Below, one piece after another: positions 7,674 through 16,413 of a DNA stretch of 64,000 bases; within the stretch, counting starts at the first letter, position 1, and each line of letters opens with the position of its first letter. The translations under genes and the position numbers were made by a program. The notes beneath the pieces are model-generated. The model saw only the letters and a list, made by a program, of their open reading frames with translations, had not been told where the DNA came from and did not search any database. Source of the stretch: Paracoccaceae bacterium Fryx2 (GTDB lineage Bacteria > Pseudomonadota > Alphaproteobacteria > Rhodobacterales > Rhodobacteraceae); assembly GCA_032334235.1 (NCBI GenBank), contig JAVSGI010000005.1, forward strand, positions 248,001 through 312,000, written 5' to 3'.

Positions 7674-10538
7674 TCAGCCGAACAGGAAGTCGCCGGCCCC
7701 CAGTTGCGCCGCATCCACCAGACCCGTCAGGATCAGCGTGACATCCGCCGCGCCGTCGCCGTCGATGTCCACCAGCACCTGGCTCCCCGACACCCGCGCC
7801 TCGCTGTTGTCGGACCCGCCGCTGAAGGCCGCCGTGCCAAGGTAGGTGAACGTGCCGACCGCCGCAGTGGCGAACACCAGACGGTCGCCCTGTTCGGCCG
7901 CGCCGCCCACGTCGTTGAAATCGCTGATGGTATCGGTGCCGTCCCGCGAGCCCGCGAAGACGAAGCGGTCCGCCCCCAGCCCGCCGTCCAGCGTGTCGTT
8001 GCCCGCGCCGCCCGTCAGCGTGTCGTTCCCCGCGAGGCCGCTCAGCCGGTTGCTGCCGCTGTTGCCGACCAGCGCGTTGGCGAGGTCGTTGCCGGTGCCG
8101 GTGATCCCCGACGAGCCCGCGAGTTCCAGCCGCTCGACATTGGCCGACAGCGTGAAGCTGACCGAGGCGCGCACCGTGTCGGTTCCTTCGGCGGCGGCTT
8201 CGGTGACCACGTCGGTCGCCACGTCGACGATGTAGAGGTCGCCGCCCGCCCCGCCCGCCATGCTGTCGCTGCCGCTGCCGCCGTCCAGCGTGTCGGCACC
8301 GCCGCCGCCCAGCAGGGTGTCGTTGCCGCTGCTGCCCGCCAGCAGGTTCGCCGCCGCGTTGCCGGTCAGCAGGTTGGCCAGAGTATTGCCGGTGCCGTTG
8401 ATCGCCGCCGCCCCGGTCAGCGTCAGGTTCTCCAGGTTGCTGCCCAGCGTGAAGCTGCACGCGCTGTGCACGCTGTCGGTCCCGCCGTCGGCAAGTTCGG
8501 TCGCGGTATCCCCGAGATCGTCGACGATGTAGAGATCGTTGCCTGCACCGCCGGTCATCGCATCGGCGCCGCTGCCGCCGTCCAGCGTGTCGTTGCCCGC
8601 GCCGCCCAGCAGGGTGTCGTTGCCCGCCAGCCCCGACAGCAGGTTGGCCGCCTCGTTGCCGGTCAGCAGGTTGGTGAAGACGTTGCCGGTGCCGTCTATC
8701 GCCGCCGCGCCGAGCAGCGCCAGATTCTCGAAATAGGTGCCCAGCGTCCTGGTCACCGCGGCCATCACGGTATCCAGCCCCTCGCCGCTGGCCTCGACCA
8801 CCACATCCAGCGCGGAATCGACGATATAGGTGTCGGACCCGATGCCGCCCACCATGCTGTCGGTGCCGGTGCCGCCATCCAGCGTGTCGTTGCCCGCGAG
8901 GCCCGCCAGCAGGTTGTGGCCGCGGTTGGCGATGAACGACCCGCTGCCGCTGTTGCCGGTGATGACGTTGTCCGACGCGTTGCCAGTGCCGCTGCGGTTC
9001 CATTCGCCGGTTAGGGTCAGGTTTTCCAGGTTGTCGCCCAGCGTCCAGTCCACCGAGCTGTTGACCAGATCGGTGCCCTGGGCCGCGGCTTCGGTCACCA
9101 CGTCGGTTTCGATGTCCACCACATAGGTGTCGTCGCCCAGCCCGCCCACCAGCATGTCCGATCCGGTCAGGCCCGACAGCGTGTCGTTGCCCGCCCCGCC
9201 GGTCAGCAGGTTGTTGGCACCGTCGCCGGTCAGGGTGTCGGCCAGCGCGCTGCCGATCAGGTTCTCGATCCCGGTCAGGATGTCGCCCTCGGCATCGCCG
9301 TCGAACCCGAAGGCCGACACCAGGCTGACCCGGACCCCGACGGCCGAGGCGGCATAGCTCGCGGTGTCGATGCCCGCGCCGCCGGTCAGCGTGTCGCGCC
9401 CGGCCCCCCCCGTCAGCAGGTCGTCGCCGTCGCCGCCGATCAGGCGGTTGTCGCCCGTGCTGCCGGTCAGCGTGTCGGCCAGGGCCGAGCCGGTCAGATG
9501 CTCGATCCCCGACAGCACGTCGCCCTGCGCATCGCCGCCGGTGCCGGTGGCCAGGCTGACCGCGACGCCCAGCACCGAGTCGCTGTAATCCGCCGTGTCG
9601 TTGCCCCCGTTGCCGGTCAGCGTGTCGGCCCCCGCACCGCCGATCAGCACGTTGTCGAAATCGTCGCCGGTCAGCCGGTCGGCCTTGGTCGAGCCGCGCA
9701 GGTTCTCGATCAGGATCAGCACGTCGCCCGCCGCATCGCCGGCCGTGCCGGTGCCGGTGGCAAGGCTGACGGTCACCGCCAGCGCCGAGCCCGAATAGTC
9801 CGCCATGTCGGTGCCGCTGCCGCCGTCGAGCACATCGCTGCCCGCGCCGCCGACCAGCGTGTCGATGCCGCCTTCGCCGGTCAGCGTGTCGTTGCCCGCC
9901 GCTCCGTTCAGCAGGTTGGCATTCTCGTCGCCGGTCAGCTCGTCGGCCAGGGCGGTGCCGGTCAGGTTCTCGATCCCGATCAGCACGTCGCCCGCCGCAT
10001 CGCCGCCGCTGGCGATGCCAAGCCCCAGATCGACCACCACGGCCGCGGTCGAGCCGGTATAGTCCGCCAGATCGACGCCGTCGCCGCCATCCAGCGTGTC
10101 GGCCCCGGCGCCGCCCAGCAGGGTGTCGTCGCCAAGATCGCCTTCCAGCAGGTCGTTGCCCGCCGCGCCGACCAGCCTGTCGTTGCCGCCCATACCCGAC
10201 AGCGTGTCGTTGCCGGTGCCCCCGGTCATGGTGTCGGCGCCCTCGGTGCCCGCCACCATGCCTGCCGCGATTGCGCCGCCTGACACGGGTGTGGCCGCCG
10301 TCAGGCCGCCCGGCACCGTGGCCTGCGTGCCTTCCGTGGGAACCCGGGCCGGTTCGCCCGAAACCGCGCGGCGCGGTTCGGCAAGCGCAACGCCCGTCAG
10401 GTCCGGCGGCGGCGACAGCAGACCCGCGGGCCCGGCGCTGGAAAACAGCATGTCGTTGCCGCCCGGCCCGGTTTCAGTGCCGGAAAAGGGGTTGCCGGTC
10501 AGACTGCCCGTGTCCAGCGTGCCTTCGATGCGTGCCAT
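7674..10538 (-). CDS. Large RTX calcium-binding repeat protein, probably type I secreted
   Basis: 954 residues, dominated by glycine/aspartate nonapeptide repeats (GGAGNDTLDGG type) that fold as a calcium beta-roll. No Sec signal peptide is visible at MARIEGTLDTG. The C-terminus ends hydrophobic (GAGDFLFG), as in type I secreted RTX proteins. From about residue 460 to 850, units of roughly 100 residues recur (ENLTLTG...GTGN..AN.LTGN..., then RTX runs, then a YIVD...D.V.E module). No catalytic domain is visible, so a surface, adhesin or S-layer-like role is possible. No type I secretion genes are adjacent. Start ATG 10538 has AAGGCGG upstream. Confidence 0.88.
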   Translation of the reverse strand: MARIEGTLDTGSLTGNPFSGTETGPGGNDMLFSSAGPAGLLSPPPDLTGVALAEPRRAVSGEPARVPTEGTQATVPGGLTAATPVSGGAIAAGMVAGTEGADTMTGGTGNDTLSGMGGNDRLVGAAGNDLLEGDLGDDTLLGGAGADTLDGGDGVDLADYTGSTAAVVVDLGLGIASGGDAAGDVLIGIENLTGTALADELTGDENANLLNGAAGNDTLTGEGGIDTLVGGAGSDVLDGGSGTDMADYSGSALAVTVSLATGTGTAGDAAGDVLILIENLRGSTKADRLTGDDFDNVLIGGAGADTLTGNGGNDTADYSDSVLGVAVSLATGTGGDAQGDVLSGIEHLTGSALADTLTGSTGDNRLIGGDGDDLLTGGAGRDTLTGGAGIDTASYAASAVGVRVSLVSAFGFDGDAEGDILTGIENLIGSALADTLTGDGANNLLTGGAGNDTLSGLTGSDMLVGGLGDDTYVVDIETDVVTEAAAQGTDLVNSSVDWTLGDNLENLTLTGEWNRSGTGNASDNVITGNSGSGSFIANRGHNLLAGLAGNDTLDGGTGTDSMVGGIGSDTYIVDSALDVVVEASGEGLDTVMAAVTRTLGTYFENLALLGAAAIDGTGNVFTNLLTGNEAANLLSGLAGNDTLLGGAGNDTLDGGSGADAMTGGAGNDLYIVDDLGDTATELADGGTDSVHSACSFTLGSNLENLTLTGAAAINGTGNTLANLLTGNAAANLLAGSSGNDTLLGGGGADTLDGGSGSDSMAGGAGGDLYIVDVATDVVTEAAAEGTDTVRASVSFTLSANVERLELAGSSGITGTGNDLANALVGNSGSNRLSGLAGNDTLTGGAGNDTLDGGLGADRFVFAGSRDGTDTISDFNDVGGAAEQGDRLVFATAAVGTFTYLGTAAFSGGSDNSEARVSGSQVLVDIDGDGAADVTLILTGLVDAAQLGAGDFLFG

Positions 10539-10792
10539 TCGTCATCCGCCTTGTGTCGCACCCGGTCCGCGACGGACGGGTCGGTGAAATATCTGCTCCG
10601 GTCGCAGCCAGACTTTCTGGCGGGAATGCGGCGCCGATCTTGCCGGGATGTGAAGAATTGCAGACAGATCGAGGGCATTCCCCGCGACCCCGCCGACCGG
10701 AAACGCCACGCCCGCCGCAGGGCCCGCGGAAACCGCTTGCAAGCCGCGCCGTCCGCCTGAACCATGGCGCGCGGGCAAGAAGGGGGGGCGTC

Positions 10793-11479
10793 ATGGCAGG
10801 CTGGGGCATGTTCGGGCTGGCCTTTGCCGTCTTCCTGCTGTCGCACGCCATCCCGACCCGCCCCGCCGTCAAGGCCCGGCTGAAGGCCGTGGCAGGCCCG
10901 CGGGGCTATCTGTTCCTTTACAGCGCGGTGTCGCTGGCGGTGCTGGCCTGGCTGATCGTCGCCGCCGCCCGTGCGCCGTTCGTGCCACTGTGGGATCCGG
11001 CGACGTGGCACCGCTGGGCGGCCAATCTGGCGATGCCGCTGGCGATTGCGCTGGCAACGCTTTCGGTCGGGGTGCCGAACCCGCTGTCGTTCGGCGGGCC
11101 GGCGGCGGGGTTCCGGCCCGACCGTCCCGGCATCATCGGCCTGACGCGGCATCCGCTTCTCTGGGCGCTGGCGCTCTGGGCCGGGGCGCATCTGCTGGCC
11201 AACGGCGATCTGGCCCATGTTCTGCTGTTCGGGTCGTTCACCGGGTTTGCCCTGCTGGGCATGGCGATCATCGACCGGCGCAACCGGCGGCTCATGGGGG
11301 CGGCGGAATGGGCGCGGCTGGCGCAGGCGACGGCGGTGCTGCCGCTGGCCGCGCTGCTGTCGGGGCGCTGGCGGCCGGTGCGCGGCCCCTCGGCGCCGCG
11401 CCTCCTGCTGGCGGTGGCGATCTGGGCGGCGCTGATCCTGGCGCATCCTTGGGTGATCGGCCTGTCGCCGCTGCCCTGA
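10793..11479 (+). CDS. nnrU: NnrU family integral membrane protein
   Basis: 228 residues with about six hydrophobic segments. The N-terminus FGLAFAVFLLSHAIPTRP and the later GIIGLTRHPLLWALALWAGAHL match the NnrU/isoprenylcysteine-methyltransferase-like fold. NnrU was named from nitric oxide reduction regions in Rhodobacter, but many homologues lie away from denitrification genes, as here. Start ATG 10793 follows AAGAAGGGGGGG. Biochemical role unknown. Confidence 0.82.
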   Translation: MAGWGMFGLAFAVFLLSHAIPTRPAVKARLKAVAGPRGYLFLYSAVSLAVLAWLIVAAARAPFVPLWDPATWHRWAANLAMPLAIALATLSVGVPNPLSFGGPAAGFRPDRPGIIGLTRHPLLWALALWAGAHLLANGDLAHVLLFGSFTGFALLGMAIIDRRNRRLMGAAEWARLAQATAVLPLAALLSGRWRPVRGPSAPRLLLAVAIWAALILAHPWVIGLSPLP

Positions 11480-11552
11480 TCCGGCACTCAAGGCTTGACG
11501 CCGCCGCCCGCCCGTGGGCTCTGGCGGGCGACCCCGGGCAAGGAGGGCCGCC

Positions 11553-12908
11553 ATGGCCGACGGCAAGACCCTGAACGCGAAGAACCTGCAACGGCTGGGG
11601 GCCGAACGGCTGGCCACGCTGCTGCTGGCCGTCGCCACCACGGCGGCGGCGAAGCGCCAGCTTCGCGTGGCCCTTTCCGCCAGCTTCGGCCCGCCCGAGG
11701 CCGCGCGCGAGATCCGCAAGCGGCTGGCCGCGATCCGGCAGGGGTCGGGCAAGCTGACCGCCCGGCGCACCGCCGCGCTGGTGGCGGAACTGGGCGCGCA
11801 CTGGACGGCCTGCCATGACCTGATCGCCCCCGATGCCCCGGCGCTGGCCTTCGATCTGGCATTCGAGATGATGGCGCTGGCCGCCCCGGTCGCCCGCCGC
11901 GCCGCAGGCGACGATGCGATGCAGGCGCTGTTCGCCCGCATCCTGCCCGCGCTCCCCGATTTGACGCAGCGCGCGGGCACGTCGCCCGACACACTGGCCG
12001 ACGCGGTGGCGGGCCTGCTGGAACAGGGCGCCGGCGCGCTCCACGCCGGGCTGATCGACGCGGCGGCCCCGGCGCTGGGGCCGGAAGGGCTGGCCCTGCT
12101 GCAACGCCGCCTGCGCGACCTGCGTGCCGCAGCCGGGCAGGCCCATGCCCGGCATCTGGACGCAGGCCTGCGCGCGATTTCCGACCTGACCGACGACCCC
12201 GACGCCTATGCCGCGACCCTGACCCCCGCCGACCGGCTGCACCCGGATCTGGGCCTTGCGCTGGCCCGGCGGCTGCACGCGGCCGGCCGGCTTCCCGAAG
12301 CGCATGCGGCCCTTGCGGCGGTGGAAGCCACCCGCCCGCGCGGCCTGCCCGTGGCCTTCGTGCTGCTGAAGGCCGACATTCTGGCGGGGCAGGGCGATCT
12401 GGCGGCCGCTCAGGCGCTGCGCTGGGCCTCTGCCACCCGCGCCCTGTCGGCCGAAGCCCTGCGCGCCTACCTCAAACCCCTGCCGGATTTCGACGACATG
12501 GAGGCCGAGGACAAGGCGCTCGACCTTGTGGCGGCCCACCCCGACCTGACGGCGGCGCTGGCATTCCTGCTGGCCTGGCCCGCCCCCGGCCGGGCGGCGG
12601 CGCTGGTGCTGGCCCGCCACGCCGCGCTGGACGGCGACCGCTATGCCGAGCTTTCCCCCGCCGCCGAGGCGCTGGCCGACCGGCACCCGCTGGCCGCGAC
12701 CCTGATACTGCGCGCGATGATCGGCTTTGCCCTGACCCACGCCCGCAGCGGCCGCTACAAGCACGCCGCCCGGCATCTCGCGACCTGCGACCGGCTGGCG
12801 GCGATGATCGGCCCGGGCGACCTGAGCCCCGACCATGCGGCCTATGTGGCGCACCTCCGGGCGCAGCATGGCCGCAAGCACGCCTTCTGGGCGGCGGTGA
12901 CCGGCTGA
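11553..12908 (+). CDS. DUF6880 family protein, helical-repeat, function unknown
   Basis: 451 residues from ATG 11553 with a perfect AGGAGG 6 nt upstream. Alanine- and leucine-rich with almost no predicted beta structure. The middle (LHPDLGLALARRLHAAGRLPEAHAAL) reads like TPR helices, and the C-terminus HAAYVAHLRAQHGRKHAFW is characteristic of this family. No signal peptide or membrane segment, so cytoplasmic. It follows nnrU by 73 bp. I recognise the family only as a domain of unknown function. Confidence 0.72.
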   Translation: MADGKTLNAKNLQRLGAERLATLLLAVATTAAAKRQLRVALSASFGPPEAAREIRKRLAAIRQGSGKLTARRTAALVAELGAHWTACHDLIAPDAPALAFDLAFEMMALAAPVARRAAGDDAMQALFARILPALPDLTQRAGTSPDTLADAVAGLLEQGAGALHAGLIDAAAPALGPEGLALLQRRLRDLRAAAGQAHARHLDAGLRAISDLTDDPDAYAATLTPADRLHPDLGLALARRLHAAGRLPEAHAALAAVEATRPRGLPVAFVLLKADILAGQGDLAAAQALRWASATRALSAEALRAYLKPLPDFDDMEAEDKALDLVAAHPDLTAALAFLLAWPAPGRAAALVLARHAALDGDRYAELSPAAEALADRHPLAATLILRAMIGFALTHARSGRYKHAARHLATCDRLAAMIGPGDLSPDHAAYVAHLRAQHGRKHAFWAAVTG

Positions 12909-12978
12909 ACGCGGCGCTGTCTGTCGCAGGCCCCACGCCTTGCCGGAAACCCCCCGCCCGGCGCCGCAGGCGCTGAGG

Positions 12979-13545
12979 TCAGTCCTTGGCCCGTTCGACG
13001 TAGGTGTTGTCCTCGGTCGAGATCACGATGCGGGTGCCCGCGCCGATATGGGGCGGCACCATCACCCGCAGCCCGTTGGAACAGATCGCGGGCTTGTAGG
13101 ACGACTGCGCCGTCTGCCCCTTCATCACCGGCTCGGTCTCGGTGATCTCGACCGTGACCTTCATCGGCAGCTCGATGGAAATCGCGATGTCCTGATAGGT
13201 CTTCAGCCCGACCCGCAGCCCTTCGGTCAGGAACACCTTGCCGTCGCCCACCACATCGGCGGCGACGGTGATCTGCTCGAAGCTGTTCGGCTCCATGAAG
13301 TGAAAGCCCTCGCCGTCCTCATAGAGGAAATCATAGCCGCGCTCGTCGACATGGGCGCGCTCGACCTGTTCGGTGGTGCGCCAGCGTTCCGACACCTTCA
13401 CCCCGTCCGAGATGCGCCGCATGTCGATCTGGGTGGTCGGCGTGCCCTTGCCGGGGTGGAAGTTCTCGGCGGTCAGAACGACATAAAGCCGGCCGTCAAG
13501 CTCGACGACGTTCCCCTTGCGCAGGCTGGAGGCGATGACTTTCAC
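12979..13545 (-). CDS. efp: Elongation factor P
   Basis: 188 residues, exactly the family length, from a GTG start at 13545 with AAGGAG 8 nt upstream. An upstream ATG would add 20 residues without similarity. EF-P relieves ribosome stalling at polyproline. The modified lysine is present in HPGKGTP (Lys33, counting the start as 1). The OB-type C-terminal domain ends [15 protein letters not shown]. The divergent neighbour is epmA, the enzyme that lysylates this residue, so efp and its modifier sit back to back across 104 bp. Confidence 0.97.
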   Translation of the reverse strand: MKVIASSLRKGNVVELDGRLYVVLTAENFHPGKGTPTTQIDMRRISDGVKVSERWRTTEQVERAHVDERGYDFLYEDGEGFHFMEPNSFEQITVAADVVGDGKVFLTEGLRVGLKTYQDIAISIELPMKVTVEITETEPVMKGQTAQSSYKPAICSNGLRVMVPPHIGAGTRIVISTEDNTYVERAKD

Positions 13546-13649
13546 GAAAGGCTCCTTGTGATGGGCGGACCCGCGGCGTAGGACATGCGGGTTTTGCTGC
13601 CGCACCTAGCGCATCCGATGTCAAATCTCCAGTCGAAAGCAGACCCACC

Positions 13650-14708
13650 GTGACGCACCCCTCCGATACCGCTTCTCCATGGTGGACACCCCGGATCCAC
13701 GCCGACCGACGCCCGCTGCTGCTGGCGCGCAACCGCATCCAGGCGGCACTGCGGGGGTGGCTGGCGGATCAGGGCTTCACCGAGGTCGATCCGGCAGCCC
13801 TTCAGGTCTCGCCGGGGAACGAGGCGCATCTGCACGGCTTTGCCACCGAAGCCATCGGCAACGACGGCGCGGCGCGGCAGATGTATCTGCACACCTCACC
13901 CGAATTTGCGATGAAGAAGCTTCTGGCGGCGGGCGAAACCCGCATCGCGGCCTTCGCCCATGTCTGGCGCAACCGCGAGCGCGGCCCGCTGCACAGCCCC
14001 GAATTCACCATGCTGGAATGGTATCGCGCAGGGCAGGGGTATGACGTGTTGATGCGCGACTGCGCCGCGATGCTGGCGGTGGCGGCCGATGCCGCGGGCA
14101 GCCGCTCCTTGCGCTGGCGCGACCGGGTCTGCGACCCCTTCGCCACCCCCGAACGGCTGAGCGTGGCCGATGCCTTCACCCGCCATGCCGGGATCGACCT
14201 GCTGTCCACTGTCGATGCCGCAGGCTCGCCCGACGCCCCAGCCCTCGCCGCGGCGCTGACCGCAACCGGCGTCCGCGTGGCCCCCGACGACACCTGGTCC
14301 GACATGCTGAGCCGCGTGCTGGTGCAGAAGGTCGAGCCCAACCTCGGGCTGGGGCGCATGACCATCCTCGACCGCTATCCGGTGGCCGAGGCGGCACTGG
14401 CACGTCCTGCCGCCGACGACCCGCGCGTGGCCGAACGGTTCGAGCTTTACGCCTGCGGGGTGGAACTGGCGAACGGCTTTGGCGAGCTTACCGACCCGGC
14501 CGAGCAGCGCCGCCGCTTCGGGCTGGAGATGGACGAGAAGCAGCGGGTCTACGGCCACCGCTACCCGCTGGACGAGGATTTTCTGGCTGCCCTCGGGCAG
14601 GTGCCCGCATCCAGCGGCATCGCGTTGGGCTTTGACCGGCTGGTGATGCTGGCCACCGGCGCCCCGCGGATCGACGACGTGATCTGGGCACCGGTGGCGG
14701 GTGCCTGA
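13650..14708 (+). CDS. epmA: EF-P lysine lysyltransferase EpmA (GenX/PoxA, LysRS paralogue)
   Basis: 352 residues, a class II aminoacyl-tRNA synthetase catalytic core without the N-terminal anticodon-binding domain of LysRS. This is the defining feature of EpmA. Motif 2 VWRNRERGPLHSPEFTMLEW and motif 3 GIALGFDRLVML are visible. It attaches beta-lysine or lysine to EF-P. The start is GTG 13650. The companion aminomutase gene epmB is not in the window. Confidence 0.95.
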   Translation: MTHPSDTASPWWTPRIHADRRPLLLARNRIQAALRGWLADQGFTEVDPAALQVSPGNEAHLHGFATEAIGNDGAARQMYLHTSPEFAMKKLLAAGETRIAAFAHVWRNRERGPLHSPEFTMLEWYRAGQGYDVLMRDCAAMLAVAADAAGSRSLRWRDRVCDPFATPERLSVADAFTRHAGIDLLSTVDAAGSPDAPALAAALTATGVRVAPDDTWSDMLSRVLVQKVEPNLGLGRMTILDRYPVAEAALARPAADDPRVAERFELYACGVELANGFGELTDPAEQRRRFGLEMDEKQRVYGHRYPLDEDFLAALGQVPASSGIALGFDRLVMLATGAPRIDDVIWAPVAGA

Positions 14709-14738
14709 CTCGGGCCCGGGTCGTCGGCCGGAAAGCCC

Positions 14739-14813
14739 CTAGCGGATGCCGAAGAACGCCAGAACCACGAGGACGACGACCACAAGTCCGACGATGTAGA
14801 TGATGTTGTTCAT
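14739..14813 (-). CDS. 24-residue single-pass membrane protein
   Basis: ATG 14813 to TAG gives MNNIIYIVGLVVVVLVVLAF followed by FGIR. It is one transmembrane helix with a positively charged end. GAAGGG lies about 9 nt upstream. A sequence matching the EcfG promoter consensus (14903-14879, minus strand) lies 66 nt further up, which supports it as a real stress-induced gene. Similar tiny proteins occur in other Rhodobacterales as far as I recall. Function unknown. Confidence 0.72.
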   Translation of the reverse strand: MNNIIYIVGLVVVVLVVLAFFGIR

Positions 14814-14878
14814 GGTGCTGGCCCTTCAGATGGTGCTGCACGGGTGTCGCGGCGCCACGCCGCCCCCGCGACCATGCC

Positions 14879-14903
14879 AACGCTTCAGGCCGCCGCCGGT
14901 TCC
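14879..14903 (-). promoter_or_regulatory. EcfG-type (general stress sigma) promoter for the 24-residue membrane protein
   Basis: On the minus strand GGAAC is separated by 16 bp from CGTT, matching the alphaproteobacterial EcfG/RpoE2 consensus GGAAC-N16/17-CGTT. It is placed 66 bp before the small ORF. Two more copies of this pattern occur in the window (18620 and 22550). Confidence 0.65.
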
Positions 14904-14923
14904 CTGCGCCCGCGCAGCGCCGC

Positions 14924-15541
14924 TCAGCGTGCGGCCCCCTGCACCCATGGCACCGCAACCGACAACAGCCGCACCATGGCGGCATCGAACGCCTGCACCA
15001 GCGCCATGCTTTCGTCATCGGCGGCCTGCGCCGTCTGCTCGAACCGGCGGGTGGCGATCACGCTGCGGTCGGCGTCGCGCACCATGGTCAGCGTGACCCC
15101 GATCCGCACCATCGCGGGCGGCCCGCCCGGCACCGTCGCCTCGGCCTGGAAATCATGCAGGTCCGACAGCAGCAGGTAGTCGGGCACCAGCCCCGCCGTA
15201 TCGCGCCCCACCAGCCTGAAACCGCCCGCCGATTGCAGCGAGGCCACCAGCAGCGATTGCAGCAGCACCGGCGCCGGGTCCACCCAGCGGCCCTTGGGCA
15301 GGTATTGCGCCTGCAGCCGGTTCGGCTTCACCAGAATCCGGTCGGTGGCCAGCGCGCCCCCTGCCTCGGGCACGTCGATCACCAGATGGCGCGAACCGCG
15401 CGCCGCCCCGCTGCCCGGCAAGGGCGCCAGCGTATAGGCGTCCAGCGGCGCCGAGGCATCCGACACGGCCGACAGCGCGCCGCAGCCGGACAGCGCCGCC
15501 ACACAGGCCAGAAGGATCAGGGGGCGGGGAAAGGGGGTCAT
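14924..15541 (-). CDS. ABC-type transport auxiliary lipoprotein (PqiC/YmbA-like)
   Basis: 205 residues with a lipoprotein signal MTPFPRPLILLACVAALSGC, the modified cysteine being residue 20 (ATG 15541 start). The rest matches the DUF330/PqiC-type auxiliary lipoprotein pattern (YTLAPLPG...RHLVIDVPEA...DRILVKPNRLQAQYLPKGRW). It would anchor in the outer membrane and cooperate with the MCE protein of the adjacent transporter. It is last in the permease-ATPase-MCE-lipoprotein operon, 7 bp after mlaD. Confidence 0.85.
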   Translation of the reverse strand: MTPFPRPLILLACVAALSGCGALSAVSDASAPLDAYTLAPLPGSGAARGSRHLVIDVPEAGGALATDRILVKPNRLQAQYLPKGRWVDPAPVLLQSLLVASLQSAGGFRLVGRDTAGLVPDYLLLSDLHDFQAEATVPGGPPAMVRIGVTLTMVRDADRSVIATRRFEQTAQAADDESMALVQAFDAAMVRLLSVAVPWVQGAAR

Positions 15542-15548
15542 GACGGCC

Positions 15549-16409
15549 TCATCTGGTATATTCGGGGGCACGGTTGCCCAGAAGGAAGCGTGCGGGGTCG
15601 CGTTCGATCCGCGCGGTCAGGCTGGCAAGCGCCGCCACCAGACGCCCGGCCTCGGTGCTCAGCGCTGTGATCCGGGGCAGGCCCTCGCGGGTAAAGCTGT
15701 CAAGCCCCTGCAGCGTGCGGTTGGCGGTCACCAATGCTGTGTCGGCCTTTGCGGCCACGCCGTCAAGCCGCGTGGCAAAGGACGAGATCTGGTCCACCCC
15801 CGTCACGAAACTGTCCGAGGTGGTGGCCAGATCGGTCAGCGCCTCGTCCAGCCGTCCGGTCGCCACTTCGACGTTGGTCAGGATGTTGGCGACCTTCTCG
15901 CGGTTTTCCGGCCCGGTGAACTGACCCAGATCGCGCAGCAGCGAGATCGCCTCGCGCAGAAGGTCGGGGGCATCCTCGATCAGCCCCTGCACCACCGTGG
16001 TCTTCGACGGTATCAGGGCCACGCCGGTCTCGGGGTCGATGTCATAGCGCGGCGCATCGGCCGCGCCGCCCTCCAGCCCGATGAAGGCAACACCCGTCAC
16101 CCCCTGCGAGGCCAGCGTGGCCTGCGTGCCCTGCCGGACCGGCGTCGCCGCCGCCACCTCGATGCGCACCCGCACCCGCCCGGAATTGCTGGAATCGAGC
16201 GCGATGCCGCGCACCTCGCCCACATCGACCCCGTTCAGCCGCACCGGCGCCGCCACCGCCAGCCCCGCCACGCTGTCGAACAGGATGTCGTACTGGGTGT
16301 AGGTCCGGTCCACCTGCACCTTGGCCAGCCAGAGAAAGAACCCCAGGCCCGCCAGCATGGCAAAGACGGTAAAGGCCCCGATCAGGACGTAATTTGCGCG
16401 TGTTTCCAT
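15549..16409 (-). CDS. mlaD: MCE/MlaD family phospholipid transport protein
   Basis: 286 residues. METRANYVLIGAFTVFAMLAGLGFFLWLA is the usual N-terminal membrane anchor, and a single MCE domain follows (about residues 38-118, VRLNGVDVGEV...ASQGVTGVAFIGLEGG). A helical tail after that probably forms the periplasmic tunnel or needle. The protein shuttles phospholipids between membranes together with MlaE, MlaF and the lipoprotein. It starts 4 bp after the mlaF stop. Confidence 0.92.
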   Translation of the reverse strand: METRANYVLIGAFTVFAMLAGLGFFLWLAKVQVDRTYTQYDILFDSVAGLAVAAPVRLNGVDVGEVRGIALDSSNSGRVRVRIEVAAATPVRQGTQATLASQGVTGVAFIGLEGGAADAPRYDIDPETGVALIPSKTTVVQGLIEDAPDLLREAISLLRDLGQFTGPENREKVANILTNVEVATGRLDEALTDLATTSDSFVTGVDQISSFATRLDGVAAKADTALVTANRTLQGLDSFTREGLPRITALSTEAGRLVAALASLTARIERDPARFLLGNRAPEYTR

Positions 16410-16413
16410 GGTT

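Noticed and set aside
7656-9014. A 452-codon frame antisense to the RTX gene
   Set aside because: Its repeats are the complement of the RTX nonapeptide DNA. The minus-strand frame has the proper RTX periodicity, start and C-terminus.
13546-13605. Longer EF-P starting upstream of 13545
   Set aside because: The 20 extra residues are not EF-P-like. The GTG at 13545 has a proper ribosome site and yields the exact family length.
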